Shown: one piece after another, positions 17,620 through 30,777 of the stretch
Layout of the letters: every line of letters begins with the position of its first letter
Numbering within the stretch: the first letter of the stretch is position 1
Source: Heliocidaris erythrogramma
Taxonomy: Eukaryota; Echinodermata; Echinoidea; Camarodonta; Echinometridae
Assembly (NCBI GenBank): GCA_025617745.1
Contig: CM046856.1
Coordinates: 37,318,208-37,382,207 of the forward strand
Direction of reading: 5' to 3'
DNA length: 64,000 bases
Made by a program: the position numbers and the translations under genes
The notes under the pieces: generated by a model
Seen by the model: only the letters and a program-made list of their open reading frames with translations
Told to the model about the DNA's origin: nothing
The model's database searches: none

Positions 17620-20600
17620 ATGGCGACTTACACAAACTGGCAAGGTATGAGGAATATTTTTATTTGGATAGTATTTTCCTATTTAAGCGTGTATATTGGT
17701 GTGATTTGGTTGGTAAATCCGTGTAAGGAATAAATTGAATATTATTTTGAGTTCGCGTTTCTTGTACATTGTGAACATTTTAACGTCAAATATGCTTTGA
17801 AATCGAAGGTTATAAAATCGGCTTTGTCACTGCACTGCTGCCAGCAGTGCAGTGACTGAGTGCTGGTCTGGAGTGCATGAAGGGGCGTACCGTATGATGA
17901 TGGGGAGCCCCATGTCTAACAGTTAGCCAGGATTGGCTTCGTGAATGTAAAAAAAGAAATTGGCTATACGCCTTCTACATCACGAAGCCAGGCGTTCTTA
18001 CCCAGCAATTTAATTGCGCACGGGTTAGCAGGACTGGAAAATGCCCTGAAATAAAACTTTTCTGATAACTCCCGCGACCGACAGCTCCTTCACCACACAC
18101 CACGAATAGTGGTCATATTGACCACCTGACCACTACGAATACAAAATGCAAAAATAGTTGGTATTTTCTGTCGCGTGTAGTAAAAGTATGGGAGGAAAAT
18201 AAGATAAATATTTTAAATACTTGCTTTCAAATTCAGCCCTTAAAAATCTCACTCCTACCTCAAATGGCCGTTAGAAAGAACTTTTGATATTTTCAGCAAA
18301 ATCCAAAGTCAAAATCTTGTCCAAAACCAGAGAAATCCCCGCCGATTTGTTTCGCGATCGCGTGTTGTTTACATGCTGCCGATGACTAAAATCGGCCAAT
18401 AAAATTTTTGTCCACGAAGAAACTCGGGATCGCAAGCGCACATCGATCTTTACGATCACGCACACAGAAAATCGGGACTTTCCGTGTATGCCACATAGGG
18501 ACCGAATTTTTAAGGACAAAACTCTTTTGGGGAGGTGTCAGCGCCCGCGGCGACCAGGAAATGTACACAATGACTCCGATAGCTCGTTTCGCGAGAATCA
18601 ACAGTAAATTACAGATTTGATTTTTGGAAATATCTTTTCCAACATCGGTGAGTTGAATTTATTGTATTTCTTGGATATTTAGTGGTCGGTTTTTGTAAAT
18701 TAAATGCCGATTTTGAGTGAATGTTTGTGACTTTTGTGCAGTGGTGTTTTAAAAAGTTGAGGTGTATGACTGCCTACATTATACACACGAAGTATAGGAA
18801 TGTAGCTATGAGTGCTTCACCACAGCGTTTCACCACAGCGTTTCACCACAGCGTTTCCTCCTGGGAAAACGTTTAGTCTATTAGAATGTCTTTTTGATCG
18901 TACGTATTTTTCCAAAAAAATCCAAAAAAGTTCATAAGAAATTTCCGAGAACTCGCCAGTGTTTGTGTGTATCCATGCCTCCTCTTGTCATGCAGATATG
19001 GCATGACAATGGATACACACAAACACTGGCGGGTTCTCGGAAATTTCTTATGAACTTTTTTGGATTTTTTGGTAAAATTACGTACGATCAAAAAGACATT
19101 CTAATAGACTAAACGTTTTCCCAGGAGGAAACGCTGTGGTGAAGGAGCTGTCGGTCGCGGGAGTTATCAGAAAAGTTTTATTTCAGGGCATTTTCCAGTC
19201 CTGCTAACCCGTGCACAATTAGATTGCTGGGTAAGAACGCCTGGCTTCGTGATGTAGAAGGCGTAGCCATTTTTTTTTTTTTTTACATTCACGAAGCCAA
19301 TCCTGGCTACCCATGTCTGCGCATCTAAGGTTTTGATCTGAAAATGAACAAGAATTTCTTTAATATTCCTCTAAAGCTTAATTTTATATTATTCCTGATA
19401 TTCAAAAGAGTAAGTCTGCAAAATATCTCATCAAATTTAGAGCAAGAACAATGCCATTTTCACAAGAAACGGTGGTCGTGTCATATCAACATTGAAAAAA
19501 ACAATGGTGCCCATGTCTGCGCACTCATTCATTTTACACGCAGTTCGGGAGTTTTGACGTGAAAGACAACATTTTAAGGCTTGTGAATAAAATGTCTGAA
19601 ATAGGACCCTTTTTCATTATTTTGACCGTTTTATGCATGAATTACCTATCGCTATGATAAAGATGAAAAGTTTGTGTTCGTTGCGTGTTTTGTTTTATCA
19701 GAATCGCGCAGTTACGCGTGTGCGCAGACTTGGGCACTCTAGCCATACTACTATGATGGGGTGACCATATTTCGCGCACATTCAAATTTTTATTAGAAAT
19801 GTGATATTCGATACTTGATTTCTCATATTCTACAATAATTTATTTATAAAGTTTTATACCAAACGGAAAGCAAAATTCTGGACTAAAACTTGATTCAACA
19901 AGAACATTAATCGACGAAGAATTTCGGAAATATCGCGATCTCAAAACCCAGTGTCGGATCGCAACACACTGAAAAAAAAAGGGCATAAAAACCACGTAAA
20001 TTAACATCTAAGTTATCCAACGTAGCGGTCCAGCAAAGGGAAGGTAATTGCATTATTTGTAAGACAAAATATCATACAATCATTTGGTATCACGTTTTAC
20101 CTACAACTTTGATGACATCTATCAAAATGAGGATTTTTGGACCGTTGTCGGTAACTTCATATTTTTCGGAAACTGACGCAAAAAGTAGCAAAATTGCCGA
20201 TATTTTGTCAATATCTTCATAATTTCTCACCCAACTTAAAAGAAAATATAGTCCATATGTAATTTTAGCTTCCTCTATCTAATAGCGCTATCAGATTTTC
20301 GAAATCTTTTGTAGTTTTTTAGATATTGCCCTGTGCGCGAACTTAGGTCATGTGCGAAATATGGTCACACCACCATACTACTAGTACTAGTTAGTACAAG
20401 CAACTTAGCTTCACTCCGCGCTCCGCCGACGTCCGACCGGGCCGAGCAGAGGCCCACGGATTACGTTACTCCTTACTCTCTGCCTCTGGTTCCGCTCAGC
20501 ACAGCTCCGTAGGCGTAGAGTTTTCTTTTGTTGTTACATTAAAACGAGCTGCATGCGCGGTGTCATGCCTGCATGCGGTGATGTCACATTTGACTGCGCC

Positions 20601-23600
20601 TGGTCCTGGAAAGTGAGAGAGAGAGAGAGAGAGCCTGTGGCTGTTGGTTGTCTGTTGAATCGTCCTGTTTTCAAAGATAATTTTAAGTTCTTCTGCAAGT
20701 TCTGGTAACTAGTCGGCCAAAAATATATTCTCCAACTGACATGATGAACAGGATGACTGATTGATGAATGCAACAAAAGTCATGACTTTTGAAGTATCAC
20801 CACACAATCTGCCAAATGAGAGAGAGAGAGAGAGAGAAAGGTGCGGAGAAAGGGAGCAATGGTGGGGAAGGGGGGTGAAAATTAATCTTAGGAAAATAAA
20901 ATGCATGCCAAGCATGACAAGGTTTTTGGTGGAAATATGCAGGAATTCTTTTCATCAGAAAGGATCCTAGGACATAACAAATAGGTCTAGGTAAGTAGGT
21001 TATCCCCCTGATAAATATAATTGTTTATTGTTTTCTTTTCTTTAGGCTCTTCTCGGTTTGGAACGTACATTTTTTAATAGTTTTGGACTCTTTTTTTTTC
21101 TTTCATTTTCTTGAAATTACTAGAACACTTAAAAAAAATTAGGCCAAAGGAAAAAATTACATCTTTAGCGTCCCCGCGTGCTTCCTTTTTGGAGGCTGTC
21201 TGCTTTTTTTTGCTTTTTTTTTGGTGTAAAACCCCCAAAAAGTGTAAATTTCATGATTTTTTTCAGAGAAAAGGATTTTTAAAAAGTTGTAGATTTTATA
21301 TACCCAGTTGTCACTGTATTTATAAGGCAGTGGAAATTGTCTATTCGTACGTGTCTTCGAGCGCAATGTAATTCGGCAAGCCGTGCATGCTGTAGTTCAG
21401 TGTCTGCTGCTCTGATCTCCACACAATGATCAGTGTGCTGTAAATCGCGAGTGAAAGCATGATGCGCCAGTAATATTGCGTAGCATATATAATTACATAA
21501 TAAGCATGCATGTGCGTATAGTGCTATGCATATCCCTCAGCCATATGCACAGCATGCTCGCATTCGCTACGTACGGTATACCATTACATACGTTATACGT
21601 TAGGGCTATTCATTGCGAGCGAGTCGCTCCCTTAAGTAGTCGTACATGATTTGTGATTTGGTTCGATTTCGGTTGAAAATCTGTCAAAATAAAAGCAACC
21701 ATGAGTGGAACAGTGAAAGCCAGAGGCCCTGAGGCAGGCTGAACCCCTTACTCCAGGGTGCTCCACCGCCACCTGGACCCCTTGCGAATATCAATATGTG
21801 CGTTCAGTTTTTTGAATTTCTAATGTTGGGAAGTATGTTATTGTGATAAAAATTAAGTTATTTTTCATTTATTTTTATTCATTATTTTTTATTAACTTTT
21901 TTTTTAACAGAGGCAAGAGATACACTGAAGAAATGGAGAGAGGAAAATACAAGGAACAGCAGTGAGACTGTTAAGCTGGGACAGTATTTGCTGGAAAACT
22001 ATCGCAGAAGACTTGGGGACGAAGGTAGGAACCATTCCTTTGTTTGACCCATTTTGACTTGTTGCTTACTTGTAGTAAAGCAGGCCCCCTTTCTATCATA
22101 ATGTATTGGCCAAGTTTTGTAGTTGAATACATGACAGGAGGAAGGGTCCAAGTCCATCCAAACTTTTTTTTTTTTTTGGGGGGGGGGGGGGGGTCGTTTT
22201 CATTTTTATCTATCAGATAATGTATTTTCAATTATTAAAGGTTCCCTACAAAGATGAAAATAGTCTCTTAATCTTTAAAAAGTAAGCTGCATATGTATAA
22301 GTTTCCAAGATCATGTTACAACAATAGTTTGTTATGAAAATCCAGCATGCTGCAGGGTCCGATTTTGTCCTAGTGATTTGACCTCAAATTCCCAAACAAC
22401 ATTTTCACCGTCAATTTTTTTCTTCAGATTCACCATTGCTGTGAAAAATGACCTGATCAACTGTTTACAAACTTGTAAACGTTGTTGTAATGTGATTAAA
22501 AAGTATTAACAAATGGTAATGGGGGGGGGGGGGGGGGAGGCAGGGGATGTTTGCAAATGTTCTATTTACATGTGTACCATTAATATACCTTTAGATCCTT
22601 TGTGTAGATAGTTGGCATATCATACTTTAATTTGTGCCTACAGTTTGGACAATCTATGAACAAGTATGCATAGCAGCACTGGACTGTGGGGACCAGGATT
22701 TGGCAACAGACATCATCGATATAGTGGAACAGAACTTTCCTAGCAGTATAAGAGGCAAGAGGTTAGAGGGTCTACAGCTGGAGAGTCTTGGAGAGTGAGT
22801 ACAGTGTTATAGAAGTAGAACTGTGGTAATTGCCTTGGAAATGGGGAGTGGTCTAATTTGTTCGTCCATTTGTAGATATCATAAATAGTGTAAACAAATG
22901 AAGTACAAGAATACTTGAATGACATCTAGTGCAGGGCTCAACACTAGCCTGGAAGGGAAGGCAAATTATACTCAAAATTTAGAATTGTTTTGTACTGAGA
23001 AAAATAAAAAATATCCCTCTTCATGGCTGTTGATATCAGAACATATCTCTTTCATGAGGATTGATTTCTAGAAACATATACTAATTATCAAATGCACAGG
23101 TACTATGAAATAGTTCGGGGAAGAAAAATGAGATTTGTGAAGTTTTTAGTTAAAAACACATTTACATGTTGGAGTACTCACAAGGGAAAACACAGAGTTG
23201 CGTGGTCAAGTACAACATGAAACTTCATAACTTCCTTATCCTGAATCAGATTTTTCTCAAAATTCCACTGATCTCTTTCTCTAAGATTTATGCATTTATT
23301 TATGTCAGTTTAGATGCCATGATGAAGTTCGCCTTTAGAAAGTAAATCATTTATTATTGAAAATAGTGTAATGTAGGTAGATTTTTGATGTTGAACTGTC
23401 ACAGTTATTAATAATATTCCTGCCTCAATTGTTCTATTTCATATAGGTATGATGCAGCCAAAGAGCACTATGAATCTCTGTTGCAGGAGGATCCTTCAAA
23501 TGCTGTGAGTAAAATCTTTCCCACATGTGTGTGTATCAGGTGATATGTTATCGTATGTTCCAATGCAAATTATTTTTTCCATCCCCCATTTCATGTCATT

Positions 23601-26600
23601 ACATTTCATCTAAACCAAATTCAAATATTCTTCATGAGGTCTAATGGTCATCATCAGCCCTGGTTTAAAATAAATCTGACTCATAAAAATCACTCATTAA
23701 TGTGTAAAATTTGTCCTTTAATGATTCTGGAATTTGATACCCCTTCAGGGAAAAAAGTCAGGTAATTTTGTGTTGTAAAATACCAACTGGCTAGAATGTT
23801 TGTGGAGTAGAGATTATGTTACATTTGCAGTTGTGGTAGTGATACTCTGTAAAGCAGTTTGATGAGTTGCTTGGAACTGGAAAGATAATAATAAATAATT
23901 AATAATTAACAATTCTTATATAGCGCATAACACTTTGCGGAGCATGTCTCTATGCGCTTAAAAGATACTATTTGATACTATTTGATACTATTTGATAAAC
24001 AGTAATTATCTGTATGTAAATGTTGTTCTAATAACTGATTTGAGAACCTTCTCTCTGTTACCAACAGATGGTGAGGAAAAGGCTGATCGCGATTTTGAAA
24101 GTCCAGAATAAAATAGGTGAAGCAATCAAGGAGTTAAATGAATACCTCAAAAAGTAAGTAATTCTTTAAAAATGAACGTAACAAATTCATATGTTTTAAA
24201 ACTATCTGGAAATGTTTTAACAGTATGAAAATTTGAGTTTACTCAATTTAATTATTAAAGGGTAACCTTACCCCAAATCAAGAATCACACTTCCTTATCA
24301 CCACAACTTATCATTCTTTTAATAATTTGTTTTCTCTGTATGTTATGACAGTAGAGCATGGTAGTGTTTATACTATTGATTATTTCAGGCTATGACTGAA
24401 AGTTTTACCCTTTTTATGGGTAGCAAGAACACTTGCCTAGTAAAATTTACCTTCGATTCAAATGACTGAGGCGCATATGAGGACTATGATTCTAGTAGTA
24501 TCATTATTTTTCTTTCAATGTTTGCAGGTTTATGAGTGACCATGAGGCTTGGATGGAGTTAGCAGATTTATATATTTCAGAACAAAAGTAAGTACATATG
24601 TTACCATACTCAAGACTGTAAGATATTTTAGGAAATTCAATGTTAGTGAAAATAAAGAATACATCTATACATTTAGTACAACATGTATTTAAGCTAGATT
24701 AATTTGATTATATTAGCATAGGTTGTCTATGTGTAGAATTTTTCTTACTTCTTGATGCAGATTAGGCCAAATATTTTTCTCTAGTGGATAACTGCAGTGG
24801 AACCTCAGGATAAAGATCAATCTCTTAAGCTAAAGTTTTTAGAATTTGAACAAGCTTGGTCTAAAGTATATTTTAGTGAGGGAAGTGAGACTGAGGTCTC
24901 CTTTGTTTAACATGACTTAGATTGTGTTTGGGGTTTAACTGAATTGGTGGAATACTGCCAATGCAATTTTTGTAATGCGATTCCAATATATATATCTTGA
25001 TAATGATGACTCTTAAAATATGATATGATTACGAAACTGTTTCTCCACGTTTTCTCCCTAATCGTCTCATCATTTCATTCTTCATTTCCCTCCCCTATTG
25101 TTCTGTGTTTATCTCTTTCTTTCTTATTCCTTCCCCTCTCCTTTATCCTGTGTCTACAGCTATAATAAAGCCTGTTTTTGCTTCGAGGAACTCATCATGT
25201 CAAATCCACACAACCATTTGTACCATCAGAAATATGCAGAGGTAAGTGCCTACAATTTCTTGAGAGTGATGCTTGATTCGTCATGGAGTATGGTCATGAA
25301 TAGGAAGCTGTGAATTGGCCCTACTTGCCTATATTCCTGCAGGAACTTAAATATGATTTGCCATGCAAATGAAAATCAAATGTGCCCATTTGGGGAAATA
25401 ATAAGTACCCTAAAAGTGGAAATTTTTGCGCGATTAATTTTTCGCGCTCGGCTGAGTAAAGAGAATTTCGCATGTTTTTAATTTCGCCGACGCGCTAGGC
25501 GCATGGAGAAAAGAAGACATAAACAAAAATATTTGCATGTTTTTATTTTCGCGCACATTTCATGCTGCGCGAAATGCGCGAAAATTTCCACACCGCGAAA
25601 ATATTCCACGTTTACAGTAGTCTGCTGCACCCTTGGAATAATAATATACAATCCATAAAATGTATAGCAACTTCTTAAAGTTACAATGCACTTTACGATA
25701 TATAGCAATAGAAAAAAACAACAAAAAAACAACGTCCGTTAGTGAAGGACAGTGTTGTATTCGAGGCCGAATACGTTTGCAACTGTCTTGTGCAATATCA
25801 GATTCAGAATCTGTGCACAGTAGCTTATCTGAGGTGTGCTTGAATATGAAAAATAATTAGAAAACATGCAAATTTATTTGTCACATGTGTACCTTAGACC
25901 CACACCAAACACAATGTCCCCTATTGTCATAATGATTATTCTCCCTTTATATATCTCTTTTCCGCTCATTTTAGATCCAGTATACCCAAGGAGGGACAGA
26001 GTGTATGGAGATAGCTCGGAAGTACTTTGCTCATGCTGTTAAATTGAATGGCAACAACATGAGGGCACTCTATGGCATGTTTATGGTAAGAATTTCTCCT
26101 CCTTTTTTGTGTTTCTCTGAAATTATGGTCAACATAAAGGTCTCTAAAATGTTCATGCTAACTAACAGTGGCCACTTATACAGGAATATACGATTGTCAA
26201 TACATTCAGCCTTAGGCAGGCCTCATTTACTTTCTTTCATGAGAATTTATGCAGTTATTAGTTGTGCTCACTTGATCTTTAAACAGATGTAGGGGGTGGG
26301 GAGCTGTAATTGCGCCGCCCACGTCTCCCTGGAGACATATTGCAGGGCTTAACACTAACTGAAAATTTTGGTGGTCCAGTTGGTCCACCAAATTTGACTT
26401 ATTTTCATTTTTGGTGGACCACACTTAATTTTGGTGGTCCACGTTAAATAATAAATTGAATAAGATTTTTTTTCAAATGTTTAGAATTATTGTTTGCGGT
26501 ATTGTTTTCAATTTTATGACATGCGCTTAACTTTTCACTGCTGTTGTTGTTTAATATTGTGGCGTTCATTCATATGATAAGAATATTTACGCCTTTTACT

Positions 26601-28631
26601 CTAATTATGTTATTATCAATGTAATGCATCTGTGGTTTATGCTCTTTATAAATTATGTACATCAGTTTCTATTTTTTCCCTTCTTAATTATTTGTATGGT
26701 CTATTTATTTTGGTAATAAGAAGGAGTACATGTATAATCATTTTCACACAGCACTTAATATGTACATAAATTTTACGACGTAAATGTTGGTTAGACACTT
26801 CAAAACTTGGCTTGAATTTCTCTTTTATTCTAGCTCAGAGCTAAAATCTCATGCCTCCATTATTTTTCCATTTAAAGACGCAAAGGTTTGTGAAATGTAA
26901 AAGACAATATTTTGAAGTGTCTCACCAACTTTTACATGGCTGAGTTTATGTTCAAATTAAATGCAAGACTTTGTATACCAACGTACCATACCGTACTTGA
27001 AAATAGCAATTCAAATAGACATGCTAAATGTAAAACCTTATGTGCAATATTCTTGGTCACTTGGCAAACCGCGAAAACAACAATCGTCCGAGACATTGCC
27101 ATTCGCGGAAATATCTGTACCCGAAAATAACAGCTTTTACAATACAATACAATTCACACACTGCCATGCCATGGCTACATACATACCGTGTGTCATGCAG
27201 CAACTACACATACACATACAACATGTGTTTCACATTAACACACATTGAATCACGTCACATGCACATCACTCGCTGTTTATCAACACGCGAAGGTTTGTGA
27301 AAATGTTTGAGTTCTTTCCTTGTTTTTGAGGGGATCAGGGATTTAAAATTTTTGGTGGTCACGATGGGACTGCCATTTCCTTGCTTTTTTCAAATTTGGT
27401 GGTCCAATACATCATTTTGGTGGACTTTGACCTCCGGACCACCGCTAGTGTCGAGCCCTGCATATTTGAGTGTTTTACTGTTGACCAAATGGCACAGTTT
27501 GAGCATATTTTCAAATTTATTTTGTAGTACAGTTAACTTTGCATAAATCAAATCTGTTGAGACCACAAAAATAGTTTGACTTATGCAAAATTGGACTTGA
27601 GAAATGTAAATAAAGCACGTTTTGCATATTTTGGTCAAAAAATTTGATACGACATAGGGAAAGGTCGAGTTATGCAAGGTTAACTGTACTTATAAATTCA
27701 TTGTACCATAGGTCATATTTAGAAATTGTTTTTTTCACATACCCCTTGAAGTGGAATAATATTTCATCCTAATGTTCAGGCTTTGGAAAGCTGAGTGAAT
27801 ACAATACTGAAATTATGCATTTTGGAAAAATAAAATAATTTTCATTGATATTTTCATTGATCCATTTAGGCTGCCACAAATATTGCATCCTCACCTAAGG
27901 CCTCAGGAAAGATAAAGAAAGACAACATGAAATATGCAGCATGGGCAGGTCAGCAGATTGCTTACAAATATAAGGTAGGAATGGACGTGATAATATGAAT
28001 ACTGTCCAACCAGAATTGTTTGCAATTTTTTTAACCATCAATAGCATGAAACTTTCACATGTGAAATTAAAAAAATGATGTGTATGTGAAAGTTTCTAGT
28101 TTTTTCATTACCATTTGAAAGTTACATTGATTGATACAAAGTGTAAGCAATTTTTGTGTGTGTATTTTATGGCTGACCTTTACTTGCATGCATTCTGGAT
28201 CTCAACCAGAGAGAGTGCAAAGTCTGTTGTAATGCAGCATTAATTTTAAAAGCAGGTAAGCATGTTTTGCCATATATATCGCTGCTAGGGAGACTTTAAA
28301 ATGTCTTTAGCTTTCAGATGAAAGTTTTAATAGTGGCCTTCTCAAAATGAATCTCCTTTTAATATCTTTGTATTTTTATCCATTTTTCCTTCATTTGCAC
28401 TAACTCTCATATTTTTGCTCTCTTTCTTTCCATTCCTGATTATTTTTCTCTCTGCATCTTCTTCTCTTACTTCTTCACTGCATCTTTCATTACATCCTCT
28501 ATCCTTATATCTCTTTATCTCCTTCTTTCACCCTTTCTGTATACCAGGTTGCACAAGGAAAGGATACTGAGGGGAAAATGCAACATTTAGAAAAGATGCT
28601 GGACTGTTTACAGATTACCGCTGCACCATAG
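17620..28631 (+). CDS. EMC2: ER membrane protein complex subunit 2
   Basis: EMC2 is the soluble cytosolic TPR subunit that scaffolds the EMC, the insertase for tail-anchored and multipass membrane proteins in the endoplasmic reticulum. Ten exons: 17620-17644, 21911-22024, 22644-22794, 23447-23504, 24068-24153, 24528-24587, 25160-25241, 25975-26085, 27870-27974, 28548-28631 (stop TAG). All borders are GT/AG with matching phases, giving 291 residues against 297 in human. The first exon encodes only eight residues (MATYTNWQ) plus one base. This start is chosen because the joined reading gives [19 protein letters not shown], which aligns with the human N-terminus. Conserved blocks follow: [72 protein letters not shown], and [15 protein letters not shown] near the C-terminus. 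The first intron is 4.3 kb and holds several MITEs. Confidence 0.96.
17918..19309. mobile_element. MULE-like foldback element with 9-bp target duplication
   Basis: CCCATGTCT occurs at 17909-17917 and 19310-19318, a 9-bp direct repeat typical of Mutator-like elements. Inside are long inverted arms: TAGCCAGGATTGGCTTCGTG at 17924 pairs with 19290-19309, and pairing continues for about 170 bp to the GAGCTGTCGGTCGCGG region at 19144. A second, inner inverted repeat at about 18862-19118 forms a near-perfect palindrome of about 125-bp arms. No transposase is seen. A right-half copy lies at 54113-54435. Confidence 0.75.
19509..19735. mobile_element. Short MITE in EMC2 intron 1
   Basis: Ends GCCCATGTCTGCGCAC and GTGCGCAGACTTGGGC are inverted repeats with one mismatch. 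227 bp, no coding capacity. The terminal phrase CCCATGTCTGCGCA also occurs at 19310, just outside the neighbouring foldback element. Confidence 0.6.
19761..20368. mobile_element. 608-bp MITE in EMC2 intron 1
   Basis: GTGACCATATTTCGCGCACA at the left end is inverted at the right end as TGTGCGAAATATGGTCAC, with small indels. CCATACTACTA is present shortly outside both ends (19743 and 20374), which may be a remnant of the target. No coding capacity. Confidence 0.65.
20369..21910. other. Rest of EMC2 intron 1
   Basis: No exon recognised. It includes a GC-rich patch at 20410-20520, a (GA)n run at 20611-20630, and another at 20819-20836. The intron ends in a poly-T acceptor with CAG at 21908-21910. 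Confidence 0.5.
22931..22950. mobile_element. Solo end of hAT-like element
   Basis: GTGCAGGGCTCAACACTAGC matches the terminal repeat of the 26343-27460 element. No partner end was found nearby. Confidence 0.4.
23885..23970. repeat. Fragment of a widespread 'TTATATAGCGC' interspersed repeat
   Basis: AATAATTAATAATTAACAATTCT then TTATATAGCGCATA and CTATGCGCTTA are the hallmark phrases of a short interspersed repeat tail common in marine invertebrate genomes. Recognised from memory; not checked against a library. It is followed by three TTTGATACTA direct repeats. Confidence 0.45.
25408..25617. mobile_element. TA-target MITE, longer form
   Basis: TA at 25406-25407 and 25618-25619 flank ends CCCTAAAAGTGGAAAT and ATATTCCACGTTTACAG. 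The inside is rich in CGCGAAA. A 59-bp form of the same family, keeping only the ends, is at 62180-62238. Confidence 0.75.
26343..27460. mobile_element. hAT-like element in EMC2 intron 8
   Basis: Ends CAGGGCTTAACACTA and TAGTGTCGAGCCCTG. The subterminal regions repeat TTTGGTGGTCCA/TTTGGTGGACC several times on both sides. CATATTG before and CATATTTG after fit an 8-bp target duplication with one lost base. No transposase reading frame. The inner part is AT-rich with CACATACAC-type runs. Confidence 0.7.
27530..27686. mobile_element. 157-bp pogo-like MITE
   Basis: TA-flanked; ends CAGTTAACTTTGCATAA and TTATGCAAGGTTAACTG. The CAGT start and TA target are typical of pogo/Tigger-type Tc1-mariner elements. 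Confidence 0.75.
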
Positions 28632-29150
28632 GAACATTTTGATACACCACATCAAATTTTATGTGTCATCTCACGGACATTTGACAATGGTGCTATATGA
28701 ACAGGTGCCCTTTCTGAGGAGCATCAATATATCAAGAACTTGAAAGGACAGAAGACAGTGTACACACATTTATACTGTGTTCTGCTTGTTTGTACATATG
28801 TGGAAGGCACCATGACCAAGGGGATATATGGACAAGACATCTGTGCTCCTCTGGAATAGATCTGATGGTTACAAAAGGTTACAGCGGAATTCAAGAAAGG
28901 TGATAGAAGTTGCAGATTTGTAGCAACACTTCCCATGAGAAAAGATCTACCATACTCAACCAAAGTAAAGGGATATTTATGAACAGACCATGTGCAGGAC
29001 TTGACGCTGAGAGGGATTTGGTACATGTGGACCTCGCCTTCACTCTGGACCTGGTTTCCAAATGTTAACACGGGCCCGATGTACATAAGAGACCAAAAGT
29101 GTCACTCGGGGACCCCCAGAGAAATAAAGGTAGTGTTGACCCCTGCCAAG
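28632..29150 (+). other. Probable 3' UTR of EMC2
   Basis: Non-coding DNA after the EMC2 stop, with AATAAA at 29123-29128. A further AATAAA follows near 29206. No other gene is seen before the repeat at 29347. Confidence 0.55.
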
Positions 29151-29346
29151 TGCGAGTAAAGCTTGTATAGATTCAAGAATTATTTTCTCGTGAAAGAGTT
29201 CATGCAAAATAAATCCAGTAATACTGCACGGCCAGTTTTACAGTAAAAAATATAGCTCACTGTTTGTCCTTCCCCTCTTCCATGTCTCATTTTCCCTTTT
29301 TATGTTCTACATTTCCTAAATTTGATGGTTCAATATAAAGAAAATA

Positions 29347-29373
29347 CAGTCAACTTCGTTTAACCCTAATAGG

Positions 29374-29406
<33 letters not shown>

Positions 29407-30777
29407 CGGATTCCGCCCCCCCCTCGACGTTTCGCGTAATATGTTCGCATCGCGAAAAGCAGTCACCACGCCGCTTCACTACTTTTTTCTTTCAAGTCTT
29501 GCGCAACTTTTGAGACCAAATTTGTGATGTCCGCGCGTGCGGTTCCGGAGTTACGCAACATTTCGTAAGTGCATGTCAGACCCAAAATTGCTCAAAAACG
29601 TGATTTTGTGTACAAATCCAATGCAAATTGTGTTTCCAGCTAAAATTCATAAATGTTTCATTATTTTTACTTTTACTGTTTAAAAACAATTAATTTTATG
29701 TTGTTTATGATTAAAATAGTGTCGCCGACGAATTCCACCGAAAAAACAATAAAATACATAAGAAAAAAAGGATTTTACCGAATTTTTTTTTTGGTTTATT
29801 TGATCAGAATCTGACAAAGAGTCTCTATACAAAAAATTAGCAGTTTTGGGGCTTTATTTAATTAATTAGAGCAAACCATTAATTTTATGCATAAATTAGC
29901 ATAATTAATTAGTTGTGACATTTTTTGGAGAAATTGACTATACAGTTTTGTAGATTACGTGGTCGGCGACGTGTGTGCCGATTTTCGTTGCGAATGCGCG
30001 TTGGACGGCCGAGATCTTAGGGGGGGGCGGAATCAGCCCCCCCCCCGGCTGTGAGATGGGTCTAAATAACCCGGCTCTATTAGGGTTAAGTCGATCTTGA
30101 CAGGACTTGTGAAATACATTGACTTAGGCGATTTTCGACTTATACGGAAGTCAAAGAAAATTCAACTTATGTGTTGTCCCCGCCCTATCATATCTCGGGG
30201 ACGCCACGCAGCGCGGCTGATGGCTTCATTGTGATTACACTACAGTTCTTATCCCATGCATGCCGTGGTTTTGTTGTGCAAACATCCAGAAAATGAGAAC
30301 ATCCGAGGCCTGAGCCTATATGCTTTTGTGTTTTTTCACATCAGCCGATGCAGTTCCCGATATCCAGTATAAAGAAAAATAAAACAAAATGCGTTTAAAG
30401 TACATTTTCTTTTAAGAGAGGAGGTATGTTTTCTTATTATCAAAATGTGTACATTCCGACGGCCTATTTTCGGGTCGTTGTGAGCGATATGAATTTTCAA
30501 AAAGTTCCTTTTCACTCTGATGATCATAATTTATCAGATGCATGCTTTTTGATCATATCTTAAATGGTGTTTGAAAATCAGTGTTCATATTAAAGGACTG
30601 AAATTTATTGCGATGTGTCTCTGTTAAAATACAATTTCTATGCTTCTCACAACGAAGCATATCATTCTCCAAACATCGACTTATACAGAGAATTAACACA
30701 TGAGGATAAATTTGGACTTTTTTTCGACTGAAGTGACTATTCGAAACATGCGACATGGACTTAAGCGAGGTTGACTG
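29347..30777. mobile_element. pogo-like TA-target MITE carrying a nested element
   Basis: TA at 29345-29346 and 30778-30779; ends CAGTCAACTTCG and CGAGGTTGACTG. The host element is split at a TTAA by the element at 29364-30085. It includes repeated GACTTA and TCGACTTATAC phrases. No transposase is seen. Confidence 0.75.
29364..30085. mobile_element. piggyBac-like 722-bp element nested in a pogo-like MITE
   Basis: TTAA at 29360-29363 and 30086-30089; ends CCCTAATAGGACCGGGG and CCCGGCTCTATTAGGG. CCCT termini with a TTAA duplication are the piggyBac signature. G-runs lie just inside both ends (28 or more G near 29379-29406, and C/G runs near 30020-30050). No coding capacity. Confidence 0.8.

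Noticed and set aside
21700-21780. ATG at ~21701 as the EMC2 start
   Set aside because: Its frame stops after 13 codons and has no donor in phase. The exon at 17620-17644 gives the correct N-terminus and phase.
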